A stretch of DNA of 64,000 nt, from contig NZ_JBHZRJ010000002.1 of the NCBI RefSeq assembly GCF_043641555.1, positions 806,001 to 870,000 on the forward strand, given 5' to 3'. Numbering within the stretch: the stretch's first letter is position 1; the number at the start of each line of letters is the position of its first letter. The notes beneath the pieces were generated by a model. It was not told the DNA's origin. It did not search any database and saw only the letters and a list, made by a program, of their open reading frames with translations. Source of the stretch: Saccharospirillum alexandrii_A. GTDB taxonomy: Bacteria > Pseudomonadota > Gammaproteobacteria > Pseudomonadales > Natronospirillaceae. Made by a program: the position numbers and the translations under genes. Below, in pieces: positions 26,144 through 34,974 of this stretch.

Positions 26144-26875
26144 TCAAACTTCCGCTGCTTCCGGGAAAGCCGCGTTGGAATAAACAGCCTGAACATCATC
26201 CAGATCTTCCAGCATATCGATCAGGCGTTGCACTTTCTCGGCGGTATCAGGGTCGAGCTCGGTTTCTGTGCTGGGGATCATGGTGACTTCCCCTTCCACG
26301 TCATAACCGGCTTCAATGAGCGCTTCTTTGACGGTCAGAAATTCTTCGGCGCTGGTACGCACCTCGAAACTGCCGTCTTCGTGATTGATGACGTCCTCGG
26401 CGCCGGCCTCCAGCGCCGCTTCGAGCACGGCTTCTTCACTGCCCTTCTCGATAAACAGCTGACCGGCGTTGCTAAACAAATAAGCTACTGAGCCATCGGT
26501 ACCGAGATTGCCACCGCACTTGGTAAAGGCGTGACGGACCTCAGAAACCGTGCGGTTACGGTTGTCGGACAGGCATTTAACATAGATCGCCACACCACCG
26601 GCACCGTACCCTTCATAGGTCATGGGCTCGTAGTCGTCGCCCTCGCCGGCACCCACACCACGGGCGATGGCCTTGTCGATGGTGTCGCGCTTCATGTTGG
26701 CAGTCAGCGCTTTATCCATCACGCTGCGCAGCGCCGGATTATCCTCCGGCGCCGGACCGCCGTTGCGAGCCGCAACGACGAGTTCACGAATCAACTTGGT
26801 GAAAATCTTGCCACGCTTGGCATCCTGGGCCGCTTTGCGGTGCTTAATGTTGGCCCACTTACTATGACCTGCCAT
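26144..26875 (-). CDS. yebC: YebC/PmpR-family DNA- or ribosome-associated regulator
   Basis: A 243-residue protein with the family start MAGHSKWANIKHRKAAQDAK, and GYGAGGVAIYVKCLSDNRNRT in the middle. Relatives act as transcription regulators (PmpR) and, by more recent work, as ribosome-associated factors. It lies between aspS and ruvC as in pseudomonads. Confidence 0.96.
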   Translation of the reverse strand: MAGHSKWANIKHRKAAQDAKRGKIFTKLIRELVVAARNGGPAPEDNPALRSVMDKALTANMKRDTIDKAIARGVGAGEGDDYEPMTYEGYGAGGVAIYVKCLSDNRNRTVSEVRHAFTKCGGNLGTDGSVAYLFSNAGQLFIEKGSEEAVLEAALEAGAEDVINHEDGSFEVRTSAEEFLTVKEALIEAGYDVEGEVTMIPSTETELDPDTAEKVQRLIDMLEDLDDVQAVYSNAAFPEAAEV

Positions 26876-26913
26876 AAGTTACCTCGTAATTTCAGCCACC
26901 GGTGCCTCGCCCC

Positions 26914-28686
26914 TCAGGACTCGGCAACCGGCTTGCGCACACGAATGTTCAGTTCTTTAAGCTGCTCGTTGCTCACTTCGCCCGGGGCCCGGGTCAGCAA
27001 GCAGGCGGCTGTCTGGGTCTTCGGGAAGGCGATGACTTCACGAATCGATTCAGCACCGGTCATCAGCATTACCAGCCGGTCCAGACCAAAGGCCAGACCA
27101 CCGTGCGGCGGCGCACCAAAGCGCAGGGCTGACAACAGGAAGCCGAACTTCTCTTCCTGCTCTTCCGGGCTGATGCCGAGTACATCGAACACCACGTGCT
27201 GCATGGCTTCGTCGTGAATACGAATCGAACCGCCACCGAGCTCAGTACCGTTAAGCACCATGTCGTAGGCACGAGACAGGGCCTCTGCCGGGTTGGCTTT
27301 CAGTTCTTCTGCCGAACAGGACGGTGATGTGAACGGATGGTGCAACGCCGCCAAACGGCCTTCACCGGTCACTTCGAACATCGGGAAGTCAACGACCCAC
27401 AGAGGAGCCCAGTCCGCCGTGAACAGATTCAGGTCTTCACCCAGCTTGCAACGTAACGCACCCAGTGCATCATTCACCACACCGGCTTTGTCGGCGCCAA
27501 AGAATATGATGTCGCCGTTTTGCGCGTCGAGGCGGCTCATCAGCTCTTTCAGAATCGGCTCTGGAATGAACTTGACGATCGGAGACTGCAGGCCGTCTGG
27601 CAATTGAGTCACGTCGTTGACCTTGATCCAGGCCAGGCCGCGAGCACCGTAAATACTGACAAACTTGGTGTAATCGTCGATTTGCTTGCGCGTCAGCTCG
27701 GCGCCCCCGGTCACCTTCAAGGCAGCAACGCGCCCTTTGGGGTCATTGGCCGGGCCGGAGAACACCTTGAAATCAACCTCGCTCATCAGATCGCTGACCG
27801 TTACCAGTTCGAGCGGGATACGCAGGTCGGGCTTATCGCTGCCATAACGCTCCATGGCTTCGGCGTAGGGCATACGCGGAAAATCGCCAAGATCAACCTT
27901 CAGCACATCGTTGAACAAGCCGCGAATCATGTTCTCGGTGATGCCCATGATGGTTTGCTCATCGGCAAACGCCAGCTCCATATCGATCTGGGTAAATTCG
28001 GGCTGACGATCGGCCCGCAGGTCTTCATCACGAAAGCATTTGGCAATTTGATAGTAGCGATCAAAGCCGGAAATCATCAGCAGTTGCTTGAACAACTGCG
28101 GAGATTGCGGCAATGCAAAGAATTCGCCCGGGTGAGTGCGGCTCGGCACCAGATAGTCGCGCGCGCCTTCGGGGGTCGCCCGCGTCAGGATCGGTGTTTC
28201 AATGTCCAGAAAGCCCTGGTCTTCCAGGTGCCGGCGGATGCTGGAAGTGATCTTGCTGCGCAGAATCAGCTTCTGCTGCATCTCTGGCCGGCGCAAATCC
28301 ATAAAGCGGTACCGCAAGCGAACGTCTTCACCCACATCCGAATATTCGTCAAGCGGGAACGGCGGCGTCTTGGCGACGTTCAATACCGTAATCTCACGGC
28401 CTAGCAACTCAATTTCGCCGGTGGCCATGTTCTTGTTGATGGTGCCTTCAGGACGTGCCCGCACCAGGCCGGTCACTTCAATGACGTATTCACTGCGCAC
28501 CCGGTCGGCGGTGTTGAAGCTGGCTTCGAGGTCAGGATCGAATACGACCTGCAGAATGCCCGCGCGATCACGCACATCCAGAAAAATCACGCCGCCGTGA
28601 TCGCGACGACGGTGCACCCAGCCGCTGATGGTAACGGTTTGGTCGATTGAGGCGCTGTCCAGCTCCCCACAGTATTGGCTTCGCAT
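26914..28686 (-). CDS. aspS: Aspartyl-tRNA synthetase
   Basis: A 590-residue bacterial-type class II synthetase: OB anticodon-binding domain (about 1-105), catalytic core with FLDIETPILTRATPEGARD, the FALPQSPQLFKQ motif, an inserted GAD domain (about 290-420) and motif 3 GLAFGLDRLVMLM near the end. It charges tRNA-Asp, two copies of which lie at 55254 and 55474. It heads the aspS-yebC-ruv run. Confidence 0.98.
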   Translation of the reverse strand: MRSQYCGELDSASIDQTVTISGWVHRRRDHGGVIFLDVRDRAGILQVVFDPDLEASFNTADRVRSEYVIEVTGLVRARPEGTINKNMATGEIELLGREITVLNVAKTPPFPLDEYSDVGEDVRLRYRFMDLRRPEMQQKLILRSKITSSIRRHLEDQGFLDIETPILTRATPEGARDYLVPSRTHPGEFFALPQSPQLFKQLLMISGFDRYYQIAKCFRDEDLRADRQPEFTQIDMELAFADEQTIMGITENMIRGLFNDVLKVDLGDFPRMPYAEAMERYGSDKPDLRIPLELVTVSDLMSEVDFKVFSGPANDPKGRVAALKVTGGAELTRKQIDDYTKFVSIYGARGLAWIKVNDVTQLPDGLQSPIVKFIPEPILKELMSRLDAQNGDIIFFGADKAGVVNDALGALRCKLGEDLNLFTADWAPLWVVDFPMFEVTGEGRLAALHHPFTSPSCSAEELKANPAEALSRAYDMVLNGTELGGGSIRIHDEAMQHVVFDVLGISPEEQEEKFGFLLSALRFGAPPHGGLAFGLDRLVMLMTGAESIREVIAFPKTQTAACLLTRAPGEVSNEQLKELNIRVRKPVAES

Positions 28687-28924
28687 AAGATATCCTGATC
28701 TGGCGGTTCAAATTCGAAAAGGGCGGCATTATACCGATTGCGCACTGGATAGACTACCACGGGCACGCGCTGAATTAAGCGGCAAACATTCCGGCTGGAC
28801 AGCCCACCTTATATCACCCAAGTTTCGGAGTTCAGAGGCGGTTGAGTGGCACTGGTTTGGCAAAACGCAGTGCTTTTCGGCTAAACTCCGCCAGTGTGCA
28901 GCCACTCCCAAGCCAGGATTTACC

Positions 28925-29494
28925 GTGATACGACCGATGATGTTCACCCTTGTGTGCCTGCTGTGGCTGGCACCGGTGCAGGCGGAAGAAAGCCCCGACC
29001 CGCAACTCCTGGCCTCCCTGGAAACGGCCCTGGCGCAGGACGGCTCGTTCGAGGACCGTTATGTCGGCCAGGTCTGGCTTGCCAGCATGTCGACGCCGCT
29101 GGGTCGCTGGGTCAAACCGGCCGATGAACGCATTGACTTGCTCAGTCGCATCCATCGTGAAGCAACCGCGGCCGGACTGGACCCTGGGCTGGTGCTGGCA
29201 CTGATACAGGTTGAAAGTAATTTTGACCAGTACGCCATCTCATCGGCAGGAGCTCGCGGCATGATGCAGATCATGCCTTTCTGGACCCGGGAAATCGGCC
29301 GGGAAGACGATAATCTCTTTGATCTGGATACTAACCTTCGCTACGGCTGTACCATTCTCGCGCATTACCTTGATATTGAAGATGGCAGCCTGATTCGCGC
29401 CCTGGCACGCTACAATGGCAGCCGTGGCCAGACCTGGTATCCGGAGAGAGTCTTGCGTTACTGGCACGAACGCTGGCGCTTTAACGCTGGTTAA
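28925..29494 (+). CDS. Exported lytic transglycosylase (SLT domain)
   Basis: A small peptidoglycan-cleaving enzyme. After a signal peptide ending PVQA, the SLT domain (about 80-185) shows ALIQVESNFDQYAISSAGA with the catalytic glutamate, and GMMQIMPFW. AGGA lies six bases before the GTG at 28925; ATGs at 28937 and 28940 are close alternatives. The larger open frame from 28628 overlaps aspS and is not believed. It converges on acyP with a four-base overlap. Confidence 0.9.
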   Translation: MIRPMMFTLVCLLWLAPVQAEESPDPQLLASLETALAQDGSFEDRYVGQVWLASMSTPLGRWVKPADERIDLLSRIHREATAAGLDPGLVLALIQVESNFDQYAISSAGARGMMQIMPFWTREIGREDDNLFDLDTNLRYGCTILAHYLDIEDGSLIRALARYNGSRGQTWYPERVLRYWHERWRFNAG

Positions 29495-29754
29495 CCGAGC
29501 ATAAATCCCTCGGGAGGCGGATCGCCCGGGTCTACCCGTTCCACATCAACGCCCAATACCTGAGAGAAGCGGGGTCCTGCATGCAGGGCTTCCAGCATGG
29601 CGGCCAGTTGCGGCTCACTCCCCATCATCATGACTTCCACCCGGCCATCGTCCAGATTAATGGCATAGCCCTGAACACCCAGATCCCGTGCGTGGCGCCG
29701 GCAAAACATCCGGTAGCCAACACCCTGAACCTTGCCGTATACCCAGGCTTTCAT
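29491..29754 (-). CDS. acyP: Acylphosphatase
   Basis: An 87-residue enzyme that hydrolyses acyl phosphates. GKVQGVGYR holds the phosphate-binding loop with its arginine, and GYAINLDDGRVEV holds the catalytic asparagine; the usual VRN is replaced by AIN. ATGs three and ten codons upstream could also be used. It lies convergent with the lytic transglycosylase. Confidence 0.94.
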   Translation of the reverse strand: MKAWVYGKVQGVGYRMFCRRHARDLGVQGYAINLDDGRVEVMMMGSEPQLAAMLEALHAGPRFSQVLGVDVERVDPGDPPPEGFMLG

Positions 29755-29907
29755 ACACAACATAGCAATGCACCCCAGTGCCAATTCAATAACAGTCCCA
29801 CAGTTCGGGCAAAGTTTATCGGGTCAGACGACGATCTGTCTTCTGTTCATCGGCACTTTCGCCCGCACGCGCCGAAAACAGTGTGCAGAAAAACGAACAT
29901 CGTTCGC

Positions 29908-29927
29908 AATGTGACTTGCATCACATT
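29908..29927 (+). promoter_or_regulatory. Perfect CRP/Vfr-type operator
   Basis: TGTGACTTGCATCACA (29910-29925) matches the TGTGA-N6-TCACA consensus exactly and is flanked by AA and TT. Its centre lies about 127 bases before the ATG of the unknown gene at 30045. The acyP gene points the other way, so the site could serve either. I could not place a convincing -10 box. Confidence 0.7.
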
Positions 29928-30044
29928 TCCGACACAATGACGCCCGGAAATGCGAATTGGAACATTGATCATTCACTGCACCGACTATGTTCAGTCTGGG
30001 AGATCGAGCTCAACGGGTACCAACCGACCAGAGGGAGAGTGTAA

Positions 30045-31508
30045 ATGAGTTTCGCGGCCTTGCACCTTACGCTGCCAAATCAGGCGTTGCACCTAAGCCA
30101 GGATACTCTGGCACTGTACCGTGATGTTCTGGTTAACCAGGTCATGGAAGCTGAACACATTGGCGCCCGACTGGAGAAAATCGCCTCTTATCTGCACAAC
30201 CTGAACCGGGTCCCGTTGCAAGGTGAAATACGCCAGGAACTGACCGAGAACCTGATTCAGCATTACCTCATCTATATGCAGCAAGCACCGACTATGTCCG
30301 ACCGGGGTCTTTCCACGACGTTGCTGTCGGAATGCAACCGTGAACTGTCGTATGCAACCAAGCTGTTGCTACGTGACTGCACACCCCGCTCCAAAGAAGA
30401 GTGGGCCCGTTTTGTGTATTGGGCCATATCGGCCCTGTCGATCCACCTGAATGATTTTTCATCCCAGTACCGCAGCCAGCCCGGCGCACTCTGGGGTGAA
30501 ATGCACCGGCTGTTTCAATTCGCCAGCCAGCGAAGACTGACTGATTTTCAGGCGCTGACACCCGACCGGGGCGACATCGAAACGCGCTACAAGCATGCAC
30601 TGCTGTTGTCAGCCAGCCAGACTGAACACCTCAGTCATACTGAACGCATGATTCTGGATGTTTACCTTGGCCACTGGGCATTCCGCGCCCGGCTCAGCCA
30701 TCAGGAGCGGCGAGACTTCAATACACGCTACTTCTATATCGATACCGAAGCCAACCGGGGCATACAAACCGCCCGTCAAATCCAGGGGGCCGGAAACGAC
30801 GAATCCATACTGGTGCTCAACCCCTTGCCGGTCATCGAACAGGCACGCCAGCACATGAAAAACCAGCGCCAGGGTCTGTCTCCTGAGAAATTAGGGCTTC
30901 CTGCCGACATTGACAGCATTGATCTGTTCATGACGCTGAAGAAAGCCATTTCCGCCTGGAAACAGGTAGGCTCGCGCCGTTTCGAGCGGGATCTGCTTGA
31001 ACAGCAAACCCAGGCCGCCATCGGCCTGCATTCGGTGCATCAATACTTGCGGGTTAACGGCACCCGCGAAGAGCAACTGGCCAGTGTCACTACGCTAAAT
31101 ACCAGCAAACAAGGGGCCTGCATTCGACTCAGGGACGACACCGTCTCACTGAACGTTGGCGACGTGCTGATGCATCGAGATCAGGACGACGGCCCCGACA
31201 GTGAAGGCCGGCTCGGTATCGTTCGTTGGATGCACCGCGACAGCCGGGGGCGAATTTGTGGCCTTGAGTATCTGACCGGCAACCTGCAGCCGGTTGCGGT
31301 GCGCATAAAAGATCGTTTATCTGAAGCCTTGCTGATCAGCACTCAGGGCAACGACTCACTCATTACCCATAAGGGTTACTGCACCAGCAACAGCTCAATT
31401 CGCCTGAAAAACTTTCGCCATGGTTTGGCGCTGGAAGCAAGAGCACAGTCTCTGCTGCAACGTGGTGAAACCACCGATCAGATCAGATTGAAGCGAAGTG
31501 CTGTTTAA
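30045..31508 (+). CDS. Unknown cytoplasmic protein with a possible PilZ-like C-terminal domain
   Basis: A 487-residue soluble protein without signal or membrane segments. The first 340 residues are mostly helical. The region at about 350-430 (ASVTTLNTSKQGACIRL to GRLGIVRWMHRD and ICGLEYL) has the strand pattern of a PilZ-like barrel, but the RxxxR and DxSxxG c-di-GMP motifs are not clear, so ligand binding is uncertain. GAGGGAGAG precedes the ATG. The CRP-type site upstream suggests cAMP control. I recall similar unnamed proteins in pseudomonads. Confidence 0.65.
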   Translation: MSFAALHLTLPNQALHLSQDTLALYRDVLVNQVMEAEHIGARLEKIASYLHNLNRVPLQGEIRQELTENLIQHYLIYMQQAPTMSDRGLSTTLLSECNRELSYATKLLLRDCTPRSKEEWARFVYWAISALSIHLNDFSSQYRSQPGALWGEMHRLFQFASQRRLTDFQALTPDRGDIETRYKHALLLSASQTEHLSHTERMILDVYLGHWAFRARLSHQERRDFNTRYFYIDTEANRGIQTARQIQGAGNDESILVLNPLPVIEQARQHMKNQRQGLSPEKLGLPADIDSIDLFMTLKKAISAWKQVGSRRFERDLLEQQTQAAIGLHSVHQYLRVNGTREEQLASVTTLNTSKQGACIRLRDDTVSLNVGDVLMHRDQDDGPDSEGRLGIVRWMHRDSRGRICGLEYLTGNLQPVAVRIKDRLSEALLISTQGNDSLITHKGYCTSNSSIRLKNFRHGLALEARAQSLLQRGETTDQIRLKRSAV

Positions 31509-31528
31509 CCATTGAACGTAAAACCTTC

Positions 31529-31571
31529 GCCGGTCCGATCAAATTCTGATCAGGATTCAAGCAGGACCGGC
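31529..31571 (+). terminator. Nested inverted repeat after the unknown gene
   Basis: GCCGGTCC at 31529-31536 pairs with GGACCGGC at 31564-31571, and an inner GATCA/TGATC pair lies at 31537-31551. It is 21 bases past the stop codon, so it may end that transcript, but there is no U tract. Confidence 0.4.
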
Positions 31572-31638
31572 ACGCTGTTCTACACTCTCGGGAAAGAATC
31601 GCAATAAATCGACAAAACAATAACTTATGGCGATGTTA

Positions 31639-31681
31639 TTGACCTGTGTCATTTGCAAATGGCATATCGACTCAGCATACT
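31639..31681 (+). promoter_or_regulatory. FNR/Anr box and class-II promoter of the cbb3 oxidase operon
   Basis: TTGACCTGTGTCAT (31639-31652) fits the FNR box TTGAT-N4-ATCAA with one change in each half. A -10 like CATACT is at 31676-31681. A start near 31687 would place the box at -41.5, the standard position for an FNR-activated class-II promoter. It lies about 80 bases before ccoN, and fnr itself is at 43409. Confidence 0.75.
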
Positions 31682-31731
31682 TTCGCCGCCTAATCCTTTT
31701 AACCCTTACACACCCTATCGGAAGCTGATCC

Positions 31732-33171
31732 ATGAGCAACTCTACTACCGTGCCTGAGGAGCAGACGACGTACAATTATACGGTTGTGCGTCAATTCTCC
31801 ATCATGACTGTTGTCTGGGGGATTGTCGGTATGCTGGTTGGCGTCATCATCGCCGCCCAGATGGCATTCCCGGAATTGAACTTCGGCCCCTATTTTCATT
31901 TTGGCCGGTTGCGTCCGCTGCACACCAACGCTGTGATTTTTGCCTTTGGTGGCTCTGCGTTGTTTGCGACCTCCTATTACGTTGTTCAACGCACCACCCA
32001 GGCCCGGCTGGCTTTCGAAGGGTTGGTTAAATTTACCTTCTGGGGTTGGCAGGCCGTCATCGTCGCTGCGGTAGCGACCTTGCCGCTGGGTTTAACGTCA
32101 TCAAAAGAATACGCCGAGCTGGAATGGCCCATCGACATTCTGATCGCGCTGGTCTGGTTGTCCTACCTGGCCGTCTTCGTGGGTACCATCAGCCGCCGCA
32201 AAATGTCACACATCTACGTCGGCAACTGGTTCTACCTGGCGTTCATTATTACCGTCGCGGTGTTGCACGTCGTTAACAGTGCTGCCATCCCGGTCTCGAT
32301 GTTCAAATCCTACTCGGCCTACGCCGGCACCATGGATGCCATGGTTCAGTGGTGGTATGGCCACAACGCCGTGGGCTTTTTCCTGACAGCCGGCTTCCTC
32401 GGCATGATGTACTACTACGTGCCCAAGCAGGCTGAACGCCCCATCTACTCCTACCGTTTGTCGATTGTTCACTTCTGGGCGCTGATCTCCGTCTATATGT
32501 GGGCCGGCGGTCACCACCTGCACTACTCATCATTGCCAGACTGGGCTCAAAACCTCGGCATGGTCATGTCTCTGATTCTACTGGCACCAAGCTGGGGGGG
32601 CATGATCAACGGCATGATGACCATGAGCGGTGCCTGGCACAAACTGCGTACCGACCCGATTCTGCGGTTCCTGGTGGTGTCTCTGTCGTTCTACGGCATG
32701 GCCACCTTTGAAGGCCCGATGATGGCCATCAAGACGGTGAATGCGCTGTCACACAATACCGACTGGACCATTGGCCACGTGCATTCCGGCGCACTCGGCT
32801 GGGTGGCGATGATTTCCATTGGCGCGCTGTACCACACCATTCCGCGCCTTTACGGTCAGACGCAGATGTACAGCATCTCCCTGATCAACGCTCACTTCTG
32901 GCTAGCGACCATCGGTACCGTTCTGTACATCGCTGCCATGTGGGTTAACGGCATTGCCCAGGGCTTGATGTGGCGCGCGGTCAATACCGACGGCACGCTG
33001 ATGTACAGCTTCGTACAAGGCGTTGAAGTCAGTTGGCCTGGCTATGTCGTGCGCATGATCGGCGGCATGGTGTTTCTGTCTGGCATGTTCCTGATGGCTT
33101 ACAACGTCTGGATGACCATCCGGAGCGAACAAAAAACCAGTGCGGCTGACACCGCCGCTCAGCCCGCTTAA
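31732..33171 (+). CDS. ccoN: cbb3 cytochrome c oxidase catalytic subunit CcoN
   Basis: The 479-residue haem-copper subunit of the high-affinity terminal oxidase, with twelve predicted spans. Haem and copper histidines are visible at LHTNAVIF (about residue 64), in the WWYGHNAVGF loop, in GGHHLHYSSLP and in GHVHSGALGW. It reduces oxygen at low tension and pumps protons. First gene of ccoNOQP, 17 bases before ccoO. Confidence 0.98.
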   Translation: MSNSTTVPEEQTTYNYTVVRQFSIMTVVWGIVGMLVGVIIAAQMAFPELNFGPYFHFGRLRPLHTNAVIFAFGGSALFATSYYVVQRTTQARLAFEGLVKFTFWGWQAVIVAAVATLPLGLTSSKEYAELEWPIDILIALVWLSYLAVFVGTISRRKMSHIYVGNWFYLAFIITVAVLHVVNSAAIPVSMFKSYSAYAGTMDAMVQWWYGHNAVGFFLTAGFLGMMYYYVPKQAERPIYSYRLSIVHFWALISVYMWAGGHHLHYSSLPDWAQNLGMVMSLILLAPSWGGMINGMMTMSGAWHKLRTDPILRFLVVSLSFYGMATFEGPMMAIKTVNALSHNTDWTIGHVHSGALGWVAMISIGALYHTIPRLYGQTQMYSISLINAHFWLATIGTVLYIAAMWVNGIAQGLMWRAVNTDGTLMYSFVQGVEVSWPGYVVRMIGGMVFLSGMFLMAYNVWMTIRSEQKTSAADTAAQPA

Positions 33172-33188
33172 CGGTTAGGACGGATACA

Positions 33189-33794
33189 ATGCAACACGAA
33201 ACGGTTGAAAAGAACGTCGGCCTGATGGTCGCGCTGGTGTTGGTAGCCATCAGCTTCGGCGGCCTGGTCGAGATTGTCCCCCTGTTCTCGCAGGACGAAG
33301 TTACCGAGCCCATTGAGGGCCTGGAACCCCACAGCGCCCTGGTATTGGAAGGCCGGGATATCTACATTCGCGAAGGCTGCCATGTGTGCCACACCCAGAT
33401 GGTGCGGCCATTGCGCGCTGAAGTTGAACGCTATGGCCCCTACTCCCAGGCGGGTGAAGATGTGTACGAACACCCCTTCCTCTGGGGTTCAAAGCGTACC
33501 GGGCCAGATCTGGCCCGCGTCGGTCAGCGTTATAGCGACGAGTGGCAGAAAGCGCACCTGTACAACCCGCGCTCGGTTGTTCCCGAGTCCAACATGCCTG
33601 CGTTTCCCTGGTTGTTTGAATGGACAGTCGATGGCTCTAAAACCGGTGCAAAAATGGCCGCCCTGCGTCGCGTAGGTGTGCCCTATACCGACGAGCAGAT
33701 TGCCAATGCTGAAAATGATGTTGATGGAGTCACTGAAATCGATGCACTGGTGGCCTATCTGCAACAGCTCGGCACCCTTGTGACAGGCCGTTAA
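33189..33794 (+). CDS. ccoO: cbb3 oxidase monohaem subunit CcoO
   Basis: A 201-residue membrane-anchored cytochrome c. One span at about 11-31 is followed by the haem-binding CHVCH at residues 64-68 and a later methionine ligand region (SNMPAFPW). It hands electrons from CcoP to CcoN. Confidence 0.98.
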   Translation: MQHETVEKNVGLMVALVLVAISFGGLVEIVPLFSQDEVTEPIEGLEPHSALVLEGRDIYIREGCHVCHTQMVRPLRAEVERYGPYSQAGEDVYEHPFLWGSKRTGPDLARVGQRYSDEWQKAHLYNPRSVVPESNMPAFPWLFEWTVDGSKTGAKMAALRRVGVPYTDEQIANAENDVDGVTEIDALVAYLQQLGTLVTGR

Positions 33795-33798
33795 CCCC

Positions 33799-33978
33799 AT
33801 GGATATCAACGATTTCAGAGGTCTGGCCACAATATTCACCATGATTGCGTTCTTTGGCATTGTGATTTGGGCCTACAGCAGCAAGCGCAAAAAGAAATTC
33901 GACGAAGCGGCCAACCTGCCGTTCGAAGACGAAGCGCTGCATGAAAAGACCCAAGCCAGGACAGGAGACGACAAATAA
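33799..33978 (+). CDS. ccoQ: cbb3 oxidase small subunit CcoQ
   Basis: A 59-residue protein with one membrane span (about 10-27, ATIFTMIAFFGIVIWAY) and a basic then acidic tail, typical of CcoQ, which stabilises the complex. It starts four bases after ccoO, and its last base is shared with the ATG of ccoP. Confidence 0.92.
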   Translation: MDINDFRGLATIFTMIAFFGIVIWAYSSKRKKKFDEAANLPFEDEALHEKTQARTGDDK

Positions 33979-34877
33979 TGAGCAGTTTCTGGAGTGCTTA
34001 CATCTTTATCCTGACGGGTATTTCGATCGTCGGGCTGGCTATTCTGATTACCCTGACCCGGCGCATGAAAGACCCGGGCGGTGAAGGGGCATCAACCACA
34101 GGCCACAGCTTCGATGGCATCGAAGAGTTCAACAACCCCCTGCCCAAGTGGTGGCTGAACCTGTTCTGGATCACCATTGTCTTCGCAGTCGGTTATCTGA
34201 TCGCGTATCCCGTTGGTAACTGGGATGGTCTTTTGAACTGGACGTCGCAGAAAGAGCTCACCAATGCTCAGATCGCCCACGATCGTCGCTACGGCGAGAT
34301 TTACGAGCGCCTGGCCAACATGCCAGTGGAAGCATTGCCCGACAATCCTCAGGCCATGCGTATCGGTCAGCGTCTGTTTGAAGATAACTGCGCTTTGTGC
34401 CATGGCCAGGCTGGTCAGGGCGGTTATGGTTTCCCTAATCTGACCGACGATGACTGGTTATACGGTGGCAGTGGTGAAACCATCAAAGCCACCCTGATCA
34501 ACGGCCGCCGTGGCCAGATGCCTGCCTGGGGCGATGCTCTGGGTGCCCAGGGCGTGCGCGCGGTGACTGAATATGTCATGCAGCTGTCGGCACAGGATAA
34601 CGTCAATGCGTCGCTCGCCCGCCAGGGTGAGGCGCTGTACAACGCCTCCTGTGTAGCCTGCCATGCCGAAAACGGCACCGGCAACCAGGCGCTTGGCGCG
34701 CCCAACCTGACCGATGACATCTGGCTGTACCGGATTCCCGGCGAATCAGTTCGAGATTCCGTACAATACACCCTGAACAATGGCCGGGCGGGCAACATGC
34801 CTGCCTGGCAAAACATTCTGGGTGAAGAGCGGGTGCACATTCTGTCTGGCTATGTTTATGACCTGAGTAATCAGTAA
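33978..34877 (+). CDS. ccoP: cbb3 oxidase dihaem subunit CcoP
   Basis: A 299-residue dihaem cytochrome c with two N-terminal spans (about 5-25 and 55-75) and two CxxCH sites, CALCH and CVACH, in tandem cytochrome c domains. It receives electrons from soluble c-type cytochromes. Confidence 0.98.
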   Translation: MSSFWSAYIFILTGISIVGLAILITLTRRMKDPGGEGASTTGHSFDGIEEFNNPLPKWWLNLFWITIVFAVGYLIAYPVGNWDGLLNWTSQKELTNAQIAHDRRYGEIYERLANMPVEALPDNPQAMRIGQRLFEDNCALCHGQAGQGGYGFPNLTDDDWLYGGSGETIKATLINGRRGQMPAWGDALGAQGVRAVTEYVMQLSAQDNVNASLARQGEALYNASCVACHAENGTGNQALGAPNLTDDIWLYRIPGESVRDSVQYTLNNGRAGNMPAWQNILGEERVHILSGYVYDLSNQ

Positions 34878-34889
34878 GCAATACATCCA

Positions 34890-34913
34890 GGGGAGCAGAG
34901 GTATCTGCTCCCC
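34890..34913 (+). terminator. Hairpin between ccoNOQP and ccoG
   Basis: A perfect 10-bp stem, GGGGAGCAGA/TCTGCTCCCC (34890-34899 and 34904-34913), with a four-base loop lies 13 bases after ccoP. A C run and then TT follow, so it may weaken rather than stop transcription into ccoG. Confidence 0.65.
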
Positions 34914-34974
34914 CCCTTAATGGGTTTCGGAAACCGGCCAGCCTGTTCCCCAAGCCTATTAGTAAGTTCGGACA

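Noticed and set aside
31529..31571. Second FNR box before ccoN in the GATCAAATTCTGATC segment
   Set aside because: The half sites do not match TTGAT/ATCAA at the right spacing; it is better seen as part of a terminator-like repeat.
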